Shown here in pieces: positions 16,658 through 25,608 of a stretch of 64,000 nucleotides of DNA. The DNA is from Niastella vici (GTDB lineage Bacteria > Bacteroidota > Bacteroidia > Chitinophagales > Chitinophagaceae), in NCBI RefSeq assembly GCF_002077945.1, contig NZ_LVYD01000060.1, positions 60,475 through 124,474 of the forward strand, in the 5' to 3' direction. The first letter of the stretch is position 1. Every line of letters starts with the position of its first letter. Both the position numbers and the translations under genes were made by a program. The notes under the pieces are model-generated. The model was given only the letters and a program-made list of their open reading frames with translations, did no database searches and was not told the origin of the DNA.

Positions 16658-18319
16658 ATGCGCCTGAAAAATTCAACCATCCTTCTTTTGATTGCCGTTA
16701 TTGCCGCCCTGTTTTTTATTCCTTTTCTGGGGCGGGTGCATTTATTCGATTGGGACGAAATAAACTTTGCCGAATGCTCGCGGGAAATGATGAAGTTGCA
16801 TGATTATACCCGGGTATATATAGATTTTAAGCCTTTCTGGGAAAAGCCTCCCATGTTCTTCTGGATGCAGAGCACGGCGATGAAATGGTTTGGCGTAAAT
16901 GAATTTGCCGCCCGGTTTCCGAATGCGATCTGCGGCGTTGTAACCCTGCTCGTAGTTTTTTCCATAGGCAGGCGTATTTATGATACCCGTTTTGGCATCC
17001 TTTGGGCGCTGGCCTATGGCGGCTCGCTTTTCCCGAATATGTATTTTAAATCGGGGATCATTGACCCCTGGTTCAATCTTTTTACCTTTCTTTCTCTTTA
17101 CTATTTCATCCTGTATCATTGGAAAAAGAATGGGTTCGATAAAGAGGGGCTTACAAAGCCATTGTATTATTATGTGACCTGGTCAGGCGTATTCATGGGG
17201 CTGGCCATTCTTACCAAGGGGCAGGTGGCCCTGATGGTGTTCTTACTGGTATTGGGTGTATACCTGATCTATAACCGCTTTAAGATCTATTTCAACTGGG
17301 GGCATGCGCTTCTTTTCCTGGTCATTTCTACAGCGGTATTGTCTACCTGGTACGCTTATGAAACTATTACGCGGGGGCCCTGGTTTATCAATGAGTTCCT
17401 GAAATATCAATACCGGCTTTTTACCACCCATGATGCAGACCAGGCCGGTTTTTTGGGTTATCATTATATAGTGCTGCTGGTGGGGTGCTTTCCCGCTTCC
17501 ATTCTGGCCATACCATCCTTTTTTAAAAGTAATTACAGCAGCCGTTTTGATAAAGACTTTAAAAAATGGATGCTCATATTGTTCTGGGTAGTGACTGTGC
17601 TATTCACGATCGTACAGTCGCGTATCATTCACTACTCCTCGCTGGCCTGGTTTCCCGTTACGTTCCTGGCAGCCTATTCCGTTTATAAATGGCAAAGGCA
17701 GGAAGCTGTTTATAAGAAATATGTCGGCATACTCCTCGCCATTCTGGGCGGCATCATCTCGTTGCTGATCCTGGGAGTGGCTGTTATCGGACTAAAAGTA
17801 AGGCTGCTGGCGCCATATGTTGACGATGTATTTGCAAGAGCAAATATGGAGGCAGATGTTCATTGGGCTGGCTGGGAAGGCATTGTGGGTTTGCTGCTTG
17901 TTGTTGCGTTGATCGTTGGCATCAAAAAATTAAAACAGAACCAGTTTTACAGGGCCGCTTATACGCTCTTTGGCGCCATGGCCATCGTTGTGTTTCTGGC
18001 ATCGGCCATCATTGTTCCGAAAGTAGAGCGGTATTCACAGGGGGCAAGCATTGATTTCTTTATTGCCCGCCAGGGTGAAGATTGCTATGTACATTGCCTG
18101 GGCTTCAAAAGCTATGGCGATCTGTTTTATACGATGAAGGAAAAGCCAGTGAATCCAAATAGCTATGATGAACAATGGCTGATATCGGGAGATATTGACA
18201 AGCCCGTTTATTTCGTGACGAAAATAGACCGGGAGCAGAACTATAAATTTCCGCAGTTAAAAGAATTGTATCGTAAAAATGGTTTTGTGTTTTTGAAAAG
18301 GGAACCGCCTGCTAAATAA
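16658..18319 (+). CDS. GT39/ArnT-like membrane glycosyltransferase
   Basis: This 553-aa product has about 11-12 membrane helices. The first luminal loop carries FDWDEINFAECSREM, the acidic DxDE-type motif of GT-C enzymes (ArnT, PMT family) that use polyprenyl-phosphate sugars, followed by KPFWEKPPMFFWMQ, also typical. The C-terminal ~100 residues are periplasmic. The acceptor may be lipid A, a glycan or a protein; sequence does not tell. The stop codon lies within a hairpin (18300-18330) and the convergent oxygenase gene ends only 18 nt away. Confidence 0.88.
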   Translation: MRLKNSTILLLIAVIAALFFIPFLGRVHLFDWDEINFAECSREMMKLHDYTRVYIDFKPFWEKPPMFFWMQSTAMKWFGVNEFAARFPNAICGVVTLLVVFSIGRRIYDTRFGILWALAYGGSLFPNMYFKSGIIDPWFNLFTFLSLYYFILYHWKKNGFDKEGLTKPLYYYVTWSGVFMGLAILTKGQVALMVFLLVLGVYLIYNRFKIYFNWGHALLFLVISTAVLSTWYAYETITRGPWFINEFLKYQYRLFTTHDADQAGFLGYHYIVLLVGCFPASILAIPSFFKSNYSSRFDKDFKKWMLILFWVVTVLFTIVQSRIIHYSSLAWFPVTFLAAYSVYKWQRQEAVYKKYVGILLAILGGIISLLILGVAVIGLKVRLLAPYVDDVFARANMEADVHWAGWEGIVGLLLVVALIVGIKKLKQNQFYRAAYTLFGAMAIVVFLASAIIVPKVERYSQGASIDFFIARQGEDCYVHCLGFKSYGDLFYTMKEKPVNPNSYDEQWLISGDIDKPVYFVTKIDREQNYKFPQLKELYRKNGFVFLKREPPAK

Positions 18320-18337
18320 TGGCGGTCCCCGGGAGAA

Positions 18338-19189
18338 CTATCTTTTTTTCCTGCCTGAAAAGAGTTTCAGTATGTTGCTCACGACCTTGTCATTGGAACC
18401 AAGCCGGCCTTTAATATTGGTATACAATGAAACCATGGCATTATCAAGCCCTACCATCAATTTTTTATTTTCTTCACCAGGTCTCGTCTGATAATAAGTG
18501 GCCCTGCGGTAAGGGTTTTCTTCAACAGTGTAATAATACAATGCAATAGACCTTCTGTAAACGTCTGCGGGGCAGGTTGTAGGCTCGGGATGCCCGTGGT
18601 AAGAGTCGGCATCGGTATTGAAAATAACACAGCGGTTGTATACAGGCAATACTTTTTCTTCGCAGGCTTTCATTTGCGTATCCCAGAGCTCCAGTTTTCC
18701 GCCATATTCCTCTTTCCAATCGGGGTTTAGATAAACCAGCACATTCACCCGTCTTTGCCAGTTGCGATGATGGGGGTGCACCGTAAAATCGGCATGGATA
18801 TTCAGGTAACCGCCTTTGCCCGACTGATGAATGCCGCCGCCCTCGAGACCATCATCTTTCTGAAGGTTTTTAATTCCGGTAATGGCGCTGAGCCATTTCA
18901 GGAAGGCGGGCGAGTTTAATTCGTTTATGGTTTCCCTGATCGTTTCAGGCAACAGGTCGATCTTGTTCAAGCCACGTTTATCTTCGTTATAATGTTTATA
19001 ATTGATCCAGCCGTCAGATTCGTTCAATTTGTTGAATTCCTCAATACAGGTATCCAGCACTTCGGGATCAAGGAAATTCTCGAGAACAATATGCGGGTAG
19101 GGGCTGGCTCCCTGGTATTTTTTACTTAAGTCATCGAGCTTACTATTCCATTTGTCGTAATCGAAGATTGCTTTGGTAGTTGTGATCAC
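18338..19189 (-). CDS. 2-oxoglutarate/Fe(II)-dependent oxygenase (prolyl-4-hydroxylase-like)
   Basis: This 283-aa cytoplasmic protein shows the double-stranded beta-helix iron site: H132-x-D134 in NIHADFTVHP, a distal His in DADSYHGHPEP (H198 or H200), and the 2-oxoglutarate-binding Arg in VYRRSIALYYY (R212/R213). The line LVYLNPDWKEEYGGKLELWD fits the 2OG-FeII_Oxy_3 family. These enzymes hydroxylate small molecules, sugars or protein side chains. The substrate is unknown. The C-terminal ~50 residues (VGLDNAMVSLYTNIKGR...) extend beyond the core. The gene converges on the glycosyltransferase, so a shared glycan pathway is possible but not shown. Confidence 0.88.
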   Translation of the reverse strand: MITTTKAIFDYDKWNSKLDDLSKKYQGASPYPHIVLENFLDPEVLDTCIEEFNKLNESDGWINYKHYNEDKRGLNKIDLLPETIRETINELNSPAFLKWLSAITGIKNLQKDDGLEGGGIHQSGKGGYLNIHADFTVHPHHRNWQRRVNVLVYLNPDWKEEYGGKLELWDTQMKACEEKVLPVYNRCVIFNTDADSYHGHPEPTTCPADVYRRSIALYYYTVEENPYRRATYYQTRPGEENKKLMVGLDNAMVSLYTNIKGRLGSNDKVVSNILKLFSGRKKR

Positions 19190-19414
19190 TTTATTGGGAT
19201 TTTAAGCGCTAAAGATATTTATTGGGGTAAAACTTCAAGGGTGGATACAAAGACTTGTTGATTATTTAACGTGGGGGTCATACAATCGTAACTTAACTGC
19301 CGATGCACTATCATAACAAGCGAGGGAAATTGCATAATTAAAAAGCCTTAAAATTCTATGGCCTGAAGGTTCTTTATTAAATTCGTCGGGAAATTTGAAC
19401 AAACAGGCAATTTT

Positions 19415-20089
19415 ATGAGGAACGTATTATTGTTATTTATTACGGCAATTCTTTTATCCAACTGTAATGACCGGCAAGCAGTCAATAATGCTATAGTTAC
19501 CAATAATAAGGATACGGTGACAAAGGATACTTCGCTTGACAGGGTGAACAGGATCTTCAACAACCCTTTCAGAGATATAAATAACTTTGACATTTCGTTT
19601 GGGGACAATTTCATAGACAGCCTGCATGTGTCGTATGTAAAAAAAGGACGATCAGCAGTTACGTTGACTAAGGACATATGCATTGGAGACAATTGCGAAT
19701 CCTGGAAAACAATTGTTGACAAGCAGGAAAATACTGTTCTTTATTTATTTAAAGGTGACGGTGGTGAATATGGGTTTTCAAACGATCAATACTTTTTAAG
19801 AGGTGACAGTTTAGTATATGTTCGGAATTTTAGTGTAAGTATTGAAACATGGCCGACAGATAGCACCGATACAAAATGGAAGATTGAAGAAGTGGTTTAT
19901 CATTTTCAGGCTAACCAGCCATACACAAGAAATAGAACGGGGTATACCAGCACCCTGGATAAATTTGATTTCAGCTTAAAGGATATGGCAGCGAAGACAT
20001 CTTTTGATATTGCCACAAAGTTATCTCGGGAAAAGTCGTTGGAACTGAAAAAGCTTTTGAAAATGAAGGACTCGGAAAATCGCGAATAA
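19415..20089 (+). CDS. lipoprotein of unknown function
   Basis: This 224-aa product starts MRNVLLLFITAILLSNCNDR with a lipobox (LLSN-C17), so it should be lipid-anchored. The mature part is polar, with FGDNFIDSLHVSYVKKGRSAVTL and CIGDNCESWK, and has no enzyme motif I can name. It is separated from the following membrane-protein gene by 117 nt. No function is assigned. Confidence 0.75.
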   Translation: MRNVLLLFITAILLSNCNDRQAVNNAIVTNNKDTVTKDTSLDRVNRIFNNPFRDINNFDISFGDNFIDSLHVSYVKKGRSAVTLTKDICIGDNCESWKTIVDKQENTVLYLFKGDGGEYGFSNDQYFLRGDSLVYVRNFSVSIETWPTDSTDTKWKIEEVVYHFQANQPYTRNRTGYTSTLDKFDFSLKDMAAKTSFDIATKLSREKSLELKKLLKMKDSENRE

Positions 20090-20206
20090 AAGCTACTGAA
20101 ATTGGGAATAATGAACTACCAGCGGATAACATGGCAGAACCGAAAAAAGGTGTGTTGCCTGGAAAAAGGATTATAACAACCAAATTGGGGTAAAAATAAA
20201 TGGCTG

Positions 20207-20956
20207 ATGAAAGTTAAATGGATAATTGCTATGTCTTCAGTTGGAATAGCAGCTTATATACTTGCAGACATATTTCATGAAGTAGTAGGGCATGGCGGCA
20301 CCTGTGTGATAATTGGGCACAAGATCGATCTTATAACCTCTGTATATTTTAAAAGTACTCCTGGTAGTTTTCTTACAGATATCGGCGGCCCAATAGCTAA
20401 TTTATTATTTGGTTTGCTAGTACATACTCTTTTAAAAAAACAAAAAAGCCTTTCTCTTCTTTCCATTCTATTTCTGCTGAATTTAATGGCTTACAATTTA
20501 TGCTGGTTTTCGGGGACTATATTGCAATCTGGCTTTAGTAAAACCGGTGACTGGACTTATACAATAAAAGAATTGAATATCGGAGCATTAGGAAAACCAG
20601 TTCTTATAATTGCCGGCGTTATCGCGTATTTGCTTTCCATGAAAATTATCAGGGTGCATGTCAATAAAATCGGGCTTATTTTTGCCGAAGTCCCATTGAG
20701 ACAAAGTGTTGTCTGTTCCTACTTTGCTGCAGCAATAACAGCAATCGTTAGCGGCTTATTTTTTAAATATGATAGAACACACGCTGCGATTGAAGGGCTT
20801 CTCGAAATGTTAGGGTCGCTACCCATTATATTTATTATCCCAGGCATACAAACAAAAGTCAATAATTACGAACTCAGGGCGGGTCCGATCGTTACCGTAT
20901 CGGTATTCATTTTGTTCATTACTTTTTGTTTCACTCTTGGTAGAGGGATGTCCTAA
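20207..20956 (+). CDS. M50-like membrane protein with HEVVGHG motif
   Basis: This 249-aa product has about six membrane helices. Helix 1 is followed by ADIFHEVVGHGGTCVIIG: a His-Glu-x-x-x-His arrangement (one residue longer than HExxH) resembling the HE-GH motif of site-2 proteases (M50). Later TDIGGPIANLLFG resembles the GP-x-x-N element of the same family. No clear third ligand motif (NPDG) is visible. It could be a diverged intramembrane metalloprotease or an inactive relative. The start ATG at 20207 follows a short leader and the gene is followed by 553 nt with no confident gene. Confidence 0.7.
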   Translation: MKVKWIIAMSSVGIAAYILADIFHEVVGHGGTCVIIGHKIDLITSVYFKSTPGSFLTDIGGPIANLLFGLLVHTLLKKQKSLSLLSILFLLNLMAYNLCWFSGTILQSGFSKTGDWTYTIKELNIGALGKPVLIIAGVIAYLLSMKIIRVHVNKIGLIFAEVPLRQSVVCSYFAAAITAIVSGLFFKYDRTHAAIEGLLEMLGSLPIIFIIPGIQTKVNNYELRAGPIVTVSVFILFITFCFTLGRGMS

Positions 20957-21509
20957 TAATTGCAGCTTTATTAATTAAAGGAATATTCTATTCGGAAATA
21001 TTGCAGTCATAATAATATGTCATAAGTTCTCAAAACTCCGCATCCCATTCCCCATAAAACTGCTTCAGATAATTCTCCATTAAAGATGCCGTTGCGGGGA
21101 TAATTGCTCTCCCTACCGGTAATGGTGAAAAAATGCCTTCAGATCCAAAGATATGAAGGCAGGCAATAATGTCCAATCTTATGTACAACTGCTTCATTTT
21201 CAGATTGAAACATTGATTGTAAGGTGGGATTCGGTATTTTGCGCCTTTTTTTGGGGTATAGGGCAATAATATTAAGCAGGAATAGAACATGGGGAGTTTT
21301 GGAATAGAAATATTTAGAGGCGGCAGGCACTATTTCAATAGTAACGAATGCTGATTTGACAACTGACTCAAGACCCTTGAACTCAATCATATTAATTTGG
21401 CAACATCAATATTTATTACTCTTTAAGAGTGTAACTTAGTCCTGGGTCTTCATGTAATAATGGGGAATCTAACTATTGCTATAAATTTGTTGTATAGTTT
21501 AATAAGCAA
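20957..21509. other. gene-free stretch, possible decayed ORF
   Basis: No confident gene is visible. On the minus strand two short overlapping frames (about 21030-21390) share a poly-A slip site (aaaaaaa near 21240) and could be the two halves of a decayed gene whose last residues read MENYLKQFYGEWDAEF. I recognise no family. The promoter of the TPR-HTH gene should lie just before 21510. Confidence 0.3.
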
Positions 21510-23264
21510 ATGATGCTTCTAAACAAAACGCCATACCTGCTATTCATATTATTTGTCTTGCTTCAAAAAAATGTTCCTTCATTTTCACAAAACAAATCTT
21601 TGCCCCTGGATGAATGGGTAAAAAGTTTAGACGCGGATGATGATACGCTAAACAAAAACTTTGATACGATCGTGAATATATTGCAGCGTACAGACACTGC
21701 CATTGTTTTCCGCACTTTAAATGAGCTTGAAAAAAAAGGTGCTTCGAAAGGACCGTATTTCCAGGTGCGCATAAAACACCTTCGGGCAACTATGTTATGG
21801 AAAATACGGGACAAGGCGGCAAAGGATTCCATAATACAACTAATGAAGCCTGCATTGCAACAGGCTTATGCAATAAATGACGAATACCTGATTGCAACTG
21901 TAAGCTGGTGGTATGGAGAAACAATGTTTTTTTGCAATCAAATTGAACTGTCGACAATGTATTGTTTAAATGCGGTTGAAATTCTTGATAAAAAAGGAAT
22001 AACAGCTGAATCGCACAAGTACCAGTTTCTCGGAGAGCTTTTTTATCTCACACGTGACCTTGACAAGGGTATCTATTACATTCGTCGATCTATTAAAAAT
22101 GAAAAAGACACTTCCCGTGATGCAAGAGTAAATACGATGAGCCGTTGGAATACAATAGCGCTTTGCTGGCGAAAAATTGGCAACTACGATTCTGCATTTC
22201 ATTATTTTGATGTTGCCATGCAAATGGCGAATGCGTTAAATTCTGAAGTTTGGAAAGGAATAATTTCGGGAAATAAAGGATATACCTATTTTTTACAAAA
22301 AAAATACGACATCGCCAAGCCATTGTTGGAATTTGACTACCGCACCAGTAAACAGCATGACGAAATTGCCAATGCGGCCCACGCGTTGCAAATGATAGCG
22401 AGACTGAATTTAATGCAGGGCAAAAAAGACAGCGCATTGCTGCAGGTGAAGGAAGCGCTGCGAATGCTTCAACAACAACCTCAACCGTTGCCTTATTTCC
22501 TTCAGGACCTGTATTATGCCACAGCCGATGTATATCGTGTACTGGGCAACAGCGACAGCTTTTATCACTATTCACAATTATACAATAACCTCCACGATTC
22601 CATCGAACGGGCCGTTGCAAACAGCCGTTTGGAAATTGCCCGGCTCAGGCTCGACAATCAGTCGAACGTTTCTGAGATTCGTGATCTTCAAAAAGAAAAA
22701 GAGGCTGAAATACAAGAACGTAACTATATTATTGCCGCAATTGTTTTTGTTGCCATTGTGGGTTTACTTATTATCAATCGCCAGCGTTTAAAATCCAGGT
22801 TTAACCGACAATTGGCTTTTCAGCAAAAGGTTGCTGCCGAAAATGAACTTACAGCGGCAAAAGTGCAACTGGATATGTTTACCCAAAGCATTATTGAAAA
22901 AACAAGGGTTATAGAACAGTTGGAACAGCAGGTAGCAACCAAACCATTTACCGATGAACAGCAACAGCTTGCCAGCGAGCTAAGCCGGCAAACCATACTT
23001 ACCGAAGAAGAGTGGGAAAAATTTAAGACACTATTCGGAAAAATATATCCGGGCTTTTTTTTAAAACTCAAGGAAATGGTACCCGACATTACTGTAGCCG
23101 AGCAGCGTATGGCAGCGCTTATCCGGTTGCATCTAAACACAAAACAAATGGCGTCCATGCTCGGTATTTCTACCGATAGCGTTTATAAAATCAGGCAACG
23201 TCTTCGCAAGCGGTTACAACTGGATGATGAGTTAGCCACCGAAACATTTCTGACCAAAATTTAA
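21510..23264 (+). CDS. TPR sensor with transmembrane helix and C-terminal HTH
   Basis: This 584-aa product has a signal peptide, then helical TPR-like repeats (about 60-370) in the periplasm (e.g. DSAFHYFDVAMQMANALNSE, YTYFLQKKYDIAKPLLEF). One membrane helix follows (IIAAIVFVAIVGLLIINRQ, about 410-430), then a cytoplasmic coiled coil and a C-terminal DNA-binding region (TVAEQRMAALIRLHLNTKQM, then LGISTDSVYKIRQRLRKRL), a LuxR-like HTH. This layout is common for Bacteroidota one-component regulators acting from the membrane. Right after it lie two genes preceded by near-identical 50-nt repeats, plausible targets (inference). Confidence 0.88.
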   Translation: MMLLNKTPYLLFILFVLLQKNVPSFSQNKSLPLDEWVKSLDADDDTLNKNFDTIVNILQRTDTAIVFRTLNELEKKGASKGPYFQVRIKHLRATMLWKIRDKAAKDSIIQLMKPALQQAYAINDEYLIATVSWWYGETMFFCNQIELSTMYCLNAVEILDKKGITAESHKYQFLGELFYLTRDLDKGIYYIRRSIKNEKDTSRDARVNTMSRWNTIALCWRKIGNYDSAFHYFDVAMQMANALNSEVWKGIISGNKGYTYFLQKKYDIAKPLLEFDYRTSKQHDEIANAAHALQMIARLNLMQGKKDSALLQVKEALRMLQQQPQPLPYFLQDLYYATADVYRVLGNSDSFYHYSQLYNNLHDSIERAVANSRLEIARLRLDNQSNVSEIRDLQKEKEAEIQERNYIIAAIVFVAIVGLLIINRQRLKSRFNRQLAFQQKVAAENELTAAKVQLDMFTQSIIEKTRVIEQLEQQVATKPFTDEQQQLASELSRQTILTEEEWEKFKTLFGKIYPGFFLKLKEMVPDITVAEQRMAALIRLHLNTKQMASMLGISTDSVYKIRQRLRKRLQLDDELATETFLTKI

Positions 23265-23346
23265 AGAGCGGGTGTTTGCTTGCGACAACAGATAAGTCAA
23301 CTTCCGCAGAATAAACCCCTCTCCTAAAAGGAGTTACGATATATGT

Positions 23347-23399
23347 CCATTTTTTGTCCAGTTGGTGTCAGACTTTTGTCAGCCTTCGAATTTGGATCT
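23347..23399. promoter_or_regulatory. direct repeat copy 1 (upstream of small membrane protein)
   Basis: The ~49-nt core tttttgtcc...ggtgtcagacttttgtc...aatttggatct matches 23836-23884 at 43 of 49 positions. It ends 55 nt before the ATG of the 58-aa gene. Repetition at a similar place upstream of two different genes points to a shared promoter/operator rather than coding sequence. Confidence 0.6.
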
Positions 23400-23454
23400 C
23401 CAGCTGGTATGCAGGTAATTTCGCTTTTAATAAAATGGCGCCGCCTGTAATTCC

Positions 23455-23631
23455 ATGAAGAAAAAAAATTGGTTCCTGGTTATTATCATACTTATTGCGG
23501 CGCTGCTGATAGCAATCGTATTTTGGGTTTATGCTAAAAGAATTGAGCATATTGAAAATAAGATGAGCCACTCCAAGCTATCAGCCCATTGCGTTGCACC
23601 AGCCGATCCCCGGCGTATAGAAATCATGTAA
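23455..23631 (+). CDS. small single-span membrane protein (58 aa)
   Basis: A short frame opens with ATG at 23455: MKKKNW followed by a strongly hydrophobic stretch FLVIIILIAALLIAIVFWVY (about residues 7-26), then a charged KRIEHIENKM segment and a tail with one Cys. Lys-rich N-terminus plus one helix gives an N-in anchored peptide of 58 aa. It lies 55 nt after repeat copy 1. Many such tiny proteins modulate a larger membrane partner; no partner is known here. Confidence 0.6.
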   Translation: MKKKNWFLVIIILIAALLIAIVFWVYAKRIEHIENKMSHSKLSAHCVAPADPRRIEIM

Positions 23632-23835
23632 TATTTTTTCTACTCATGCCCATGAAATGTCCCGGGCACACGACTAACTATTTATTGCCGCGTTAAATTC
23701 ATGAGCCCGTCATTTGACATTGGGGTCTCTGAACATTCCCAATTGCCAATATAGCTACGCAGATTAAATTTCTCATCTATAGGGGTTTATAATTCATTTC
23801 CATTTTTTGTCCGGTTGTTAAAGGATGACGTTCAG

Positions 23836-23884
23836 CTTTTTGTCCGGTCGGTGTCAGACTTTTGTCGGCTTCAGAATTTGGATC
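23836..23884. promoter_or_regulatory. direct repeat copy 2, with extra half-copy at 23800-23817
   Basis: This is the second copy of the 49-nt element. A further partial copy (ccattttttgtccggttg) lies 18 nt upstream. The motif TTTTTGTCC(A/G)GT thus occurs three times in the region. The copy ends 83 nt before the ATG at 23968. Confidence 0.6.
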
Positions 23885-23967
23885 TGCCCTGGTCTGGAGC
23901 TAATTTACGTTCAGAAAAAAGGCGCTACTTAATCAATAAAAAAGCATCTCCAAAAACTATCATAAAA

Positions 23968-24546
23968 ATGAACACCACACATCAATCCCAGGTAAGCAGC
24001 ATATATGAAGATCAGGCAGATTGCAATGGCATTACTGAGATACCAACAGAAAGGGACGGAAGTGATAGCACTTTTGTAATAGTGGACTCTGCGGAGATGG
24101 AACTTTTTCCTCTCATGAGTCCTGCGGCAACAGATGATGCTGCTGTGCTATACCTTGAGAAAGGCGAAGTTACCCTGGTGCTCGACATGAAAACATACAA
24201 ACTTTCCAAAGGGATGCTTCTTTACAAGGTTCCCAAAGTGACCGTTCAGTTACTAAGCTTTAGTGAAGATTGCCATTTTAAAGTATTTTGCTTTGCGCCT
24301 CCCTTTGCAATTTCAGGCAGTATGCCCATAGCCCACCTTGAGACAATAACAGTGATAGCTTCGAACAATCCTGTTCTTATTCTTGATACTTTAACTGCAG
24401 CAACGGTCACTGTTTTGTTCTGGCTGCTTCTGAAGAAAGCAAATTGGGAAGAAAATGCGCAATCGCATGATGAAACCATACAACATATATTTAGTCTTTT
24501 GATGCTCGAGATTGTTTCCTCCTATAAGAGGAATATAGCAGAGTAA
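23968..24546 (+). CDS. AraC-type ligand-binding domain protein lacking the HTH
   Basis: The start at 23968 (MNTTHQSQ) is preferred because an in-frame extension to 23815 would run through the repeated promoter-like element. The 192-aa product resembles the N-terminal sensor half of Bacteroidota AraC regulators: VLYLEKGEVTLVLDMKTYKL (cupin strands), KGMLLYKVPKVTVQLL, CHFKVFCFAPPF. AraC proteins continue into two HTH motifs of ~100 residues, but here the frame stops after SSYKRNIAE. It is either a solo sensor/anti-regulator or a truncated gene. Position after repeat copy 2 suggests co-regulation with the 58-aa gene. Confidence 0.65.
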   Translation: MNTTHQSQVSSIYEDQADCNGITEIPTERDGSDSTFVIVDSAEMELFPLMSPAATDDAAVLYLEKGEVTLVLDMKTYKLSKGMLLYKVPKVTVQLLSFSEDCHFKVFCFAPPFAISGSMPIAHLETITVIASNNPVLILDTLTAATVTVLFWLLLKKANWEENAQSHDETIQHIFSLLMLEIVSSYKRNIAE

Positions 24547-24595
24547 TCCTTGTTGATAAGGCTGAAAAGTGTAACTCACAATTAAAACGACAATA

Positions 24596-24913
24596 ATGAA
24601 ACCGCAACATGTTCAGCAGGAAGTTTTGATTTTCGCAAACACAACACTTTCACAGGAGGCTCTATGTAGAAAAAACAGCAGCAACAAAAACAACTCAGCT
24701 AATGAGGAACTGGAAGAAGCCTTCTGGGATGGTTTGTTAAATGAATTAGTCCCTGAAATCATGCCTTCAACACGGAATACAATGATGGTTATCTGGGGAG
24801 TATATGTAGGAGAATTTTATTTTCTCATTGATCTGGCAAACAGTCCCGGAATTGTTGAACCAATATATTCTATAAATCCTGATTTACTTTCATCTTTAAT
24901 CAATATGAACTGA
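24596..24913 (+). CDS. unrecognised 105-aa protein
   Basis: This is a soluble, acidic product with no signal peptide. Visible traits are an Asn/Ser-rich patch (KNSSNKNNSANEE) followed by LEEAFWDGLLNELVPEIMP and a hydrophobic WGVYVGEFYFLIDLA. The start is 50 nt after the AraC-like gene and in the same direction, so it may be co-transcribed. No family is recognised. Confidence 0.5.
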   Translation: MKPQHVQQEVLIFANTTLSQEALCRKNSSNKNNSANEELEEAFWDGLLNELVPEIMPSTRNTMMVIWGVYVGEFYFLIDLANSPGIVEPIYSINPDLLSSLINMN

Positions 24914-24985
24914 TTAAAGATGCTGACATGGCAAAATTGACCGCCGATCCCGCATCATCGGTAGCCATTTAGACATTATTATAAT

Positions 24986-25492
24986 ATGAAAACAAATGAG
25001 CCTATTGTAGGCAGCAATGCTTCTCCAATATCTGTAAGAAAATTTAGCGTGAAAGAAGTTTTAGTTGCGTTGATATTTTTCCTTGTCCTATTTATATTCC
25101 TTCCATTGGAGTATGATAACATAAAAGCAAAGGCAATTATCTATCCTGTTATGTGGATCAGCATGGGGTATATCGTGTTCAAGGCATTTCCGGGAAAATC
25201 ACTTACCAAAAGTAGTTTACTTATAATATTGGGTGTAATCTGTTTATCTTACACCTTTAGCCATGTGATTGGTTTCTGCGGATGGATCAAACATGGTACT
25301 TTATACAAAAACAAAAGAGATAAATCCATTAGGATCATCTGCAGAACATATGAGTGTTTTGGAACTGCTGAAGGTTGTCAATTGTTTGAGGAGCGAAGAA
25401 TTACAGAACACATTAAGTGGGTTACGAGTTTCGACGAAAAACCTATTGACACAACTAAGTGGCAAAGCGTTCCTTTCATGTCCTCAGAATGA
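24986..25492 (+). CDS. unrecognised membrane protein (168 aa)
   Basis: Three hydrophobic segments are visible: EVLVALIFFLVLFIFLPL (about 25-42), AIIYPVMWISMGYIVF (about 51-66) and LLIILGVICLSYTFSHVIGF (about 78-97). A polar C-terminal region with four Cys (IICRTYECFGTAEGCQ) follows, probably periplasmic or cytoplasmic with possible disulfides. No family is recognised. It ends the rightward run from 21510. Confidence 0.6.
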   Translation: MKTNEPIVGSNASPISVRKFSVKEVLVALIFFLVLFIFLPLEYDNIKAKAIIYPVMWISMGYIVFKAFPGKSLTKSSLLIILGVICLSYTFSHVIGFCGWIKHGTLYKNKRDKSIRIICRTYECFGTAEGCQLFEERRITEHIKWVTSFDEKPIDTTKWQSVPFMSSE

Positions 25493-25608
25493 AACGATTT
25501 ATTGGAAATTCAACAGTTTACCTATATACTAAATCTTCTGAAAATTTAATTTTTAAACAAGATCCATCCGGATTAATCCTCTTATAACGGTCCGGATATA
25601 GTGAGTTC

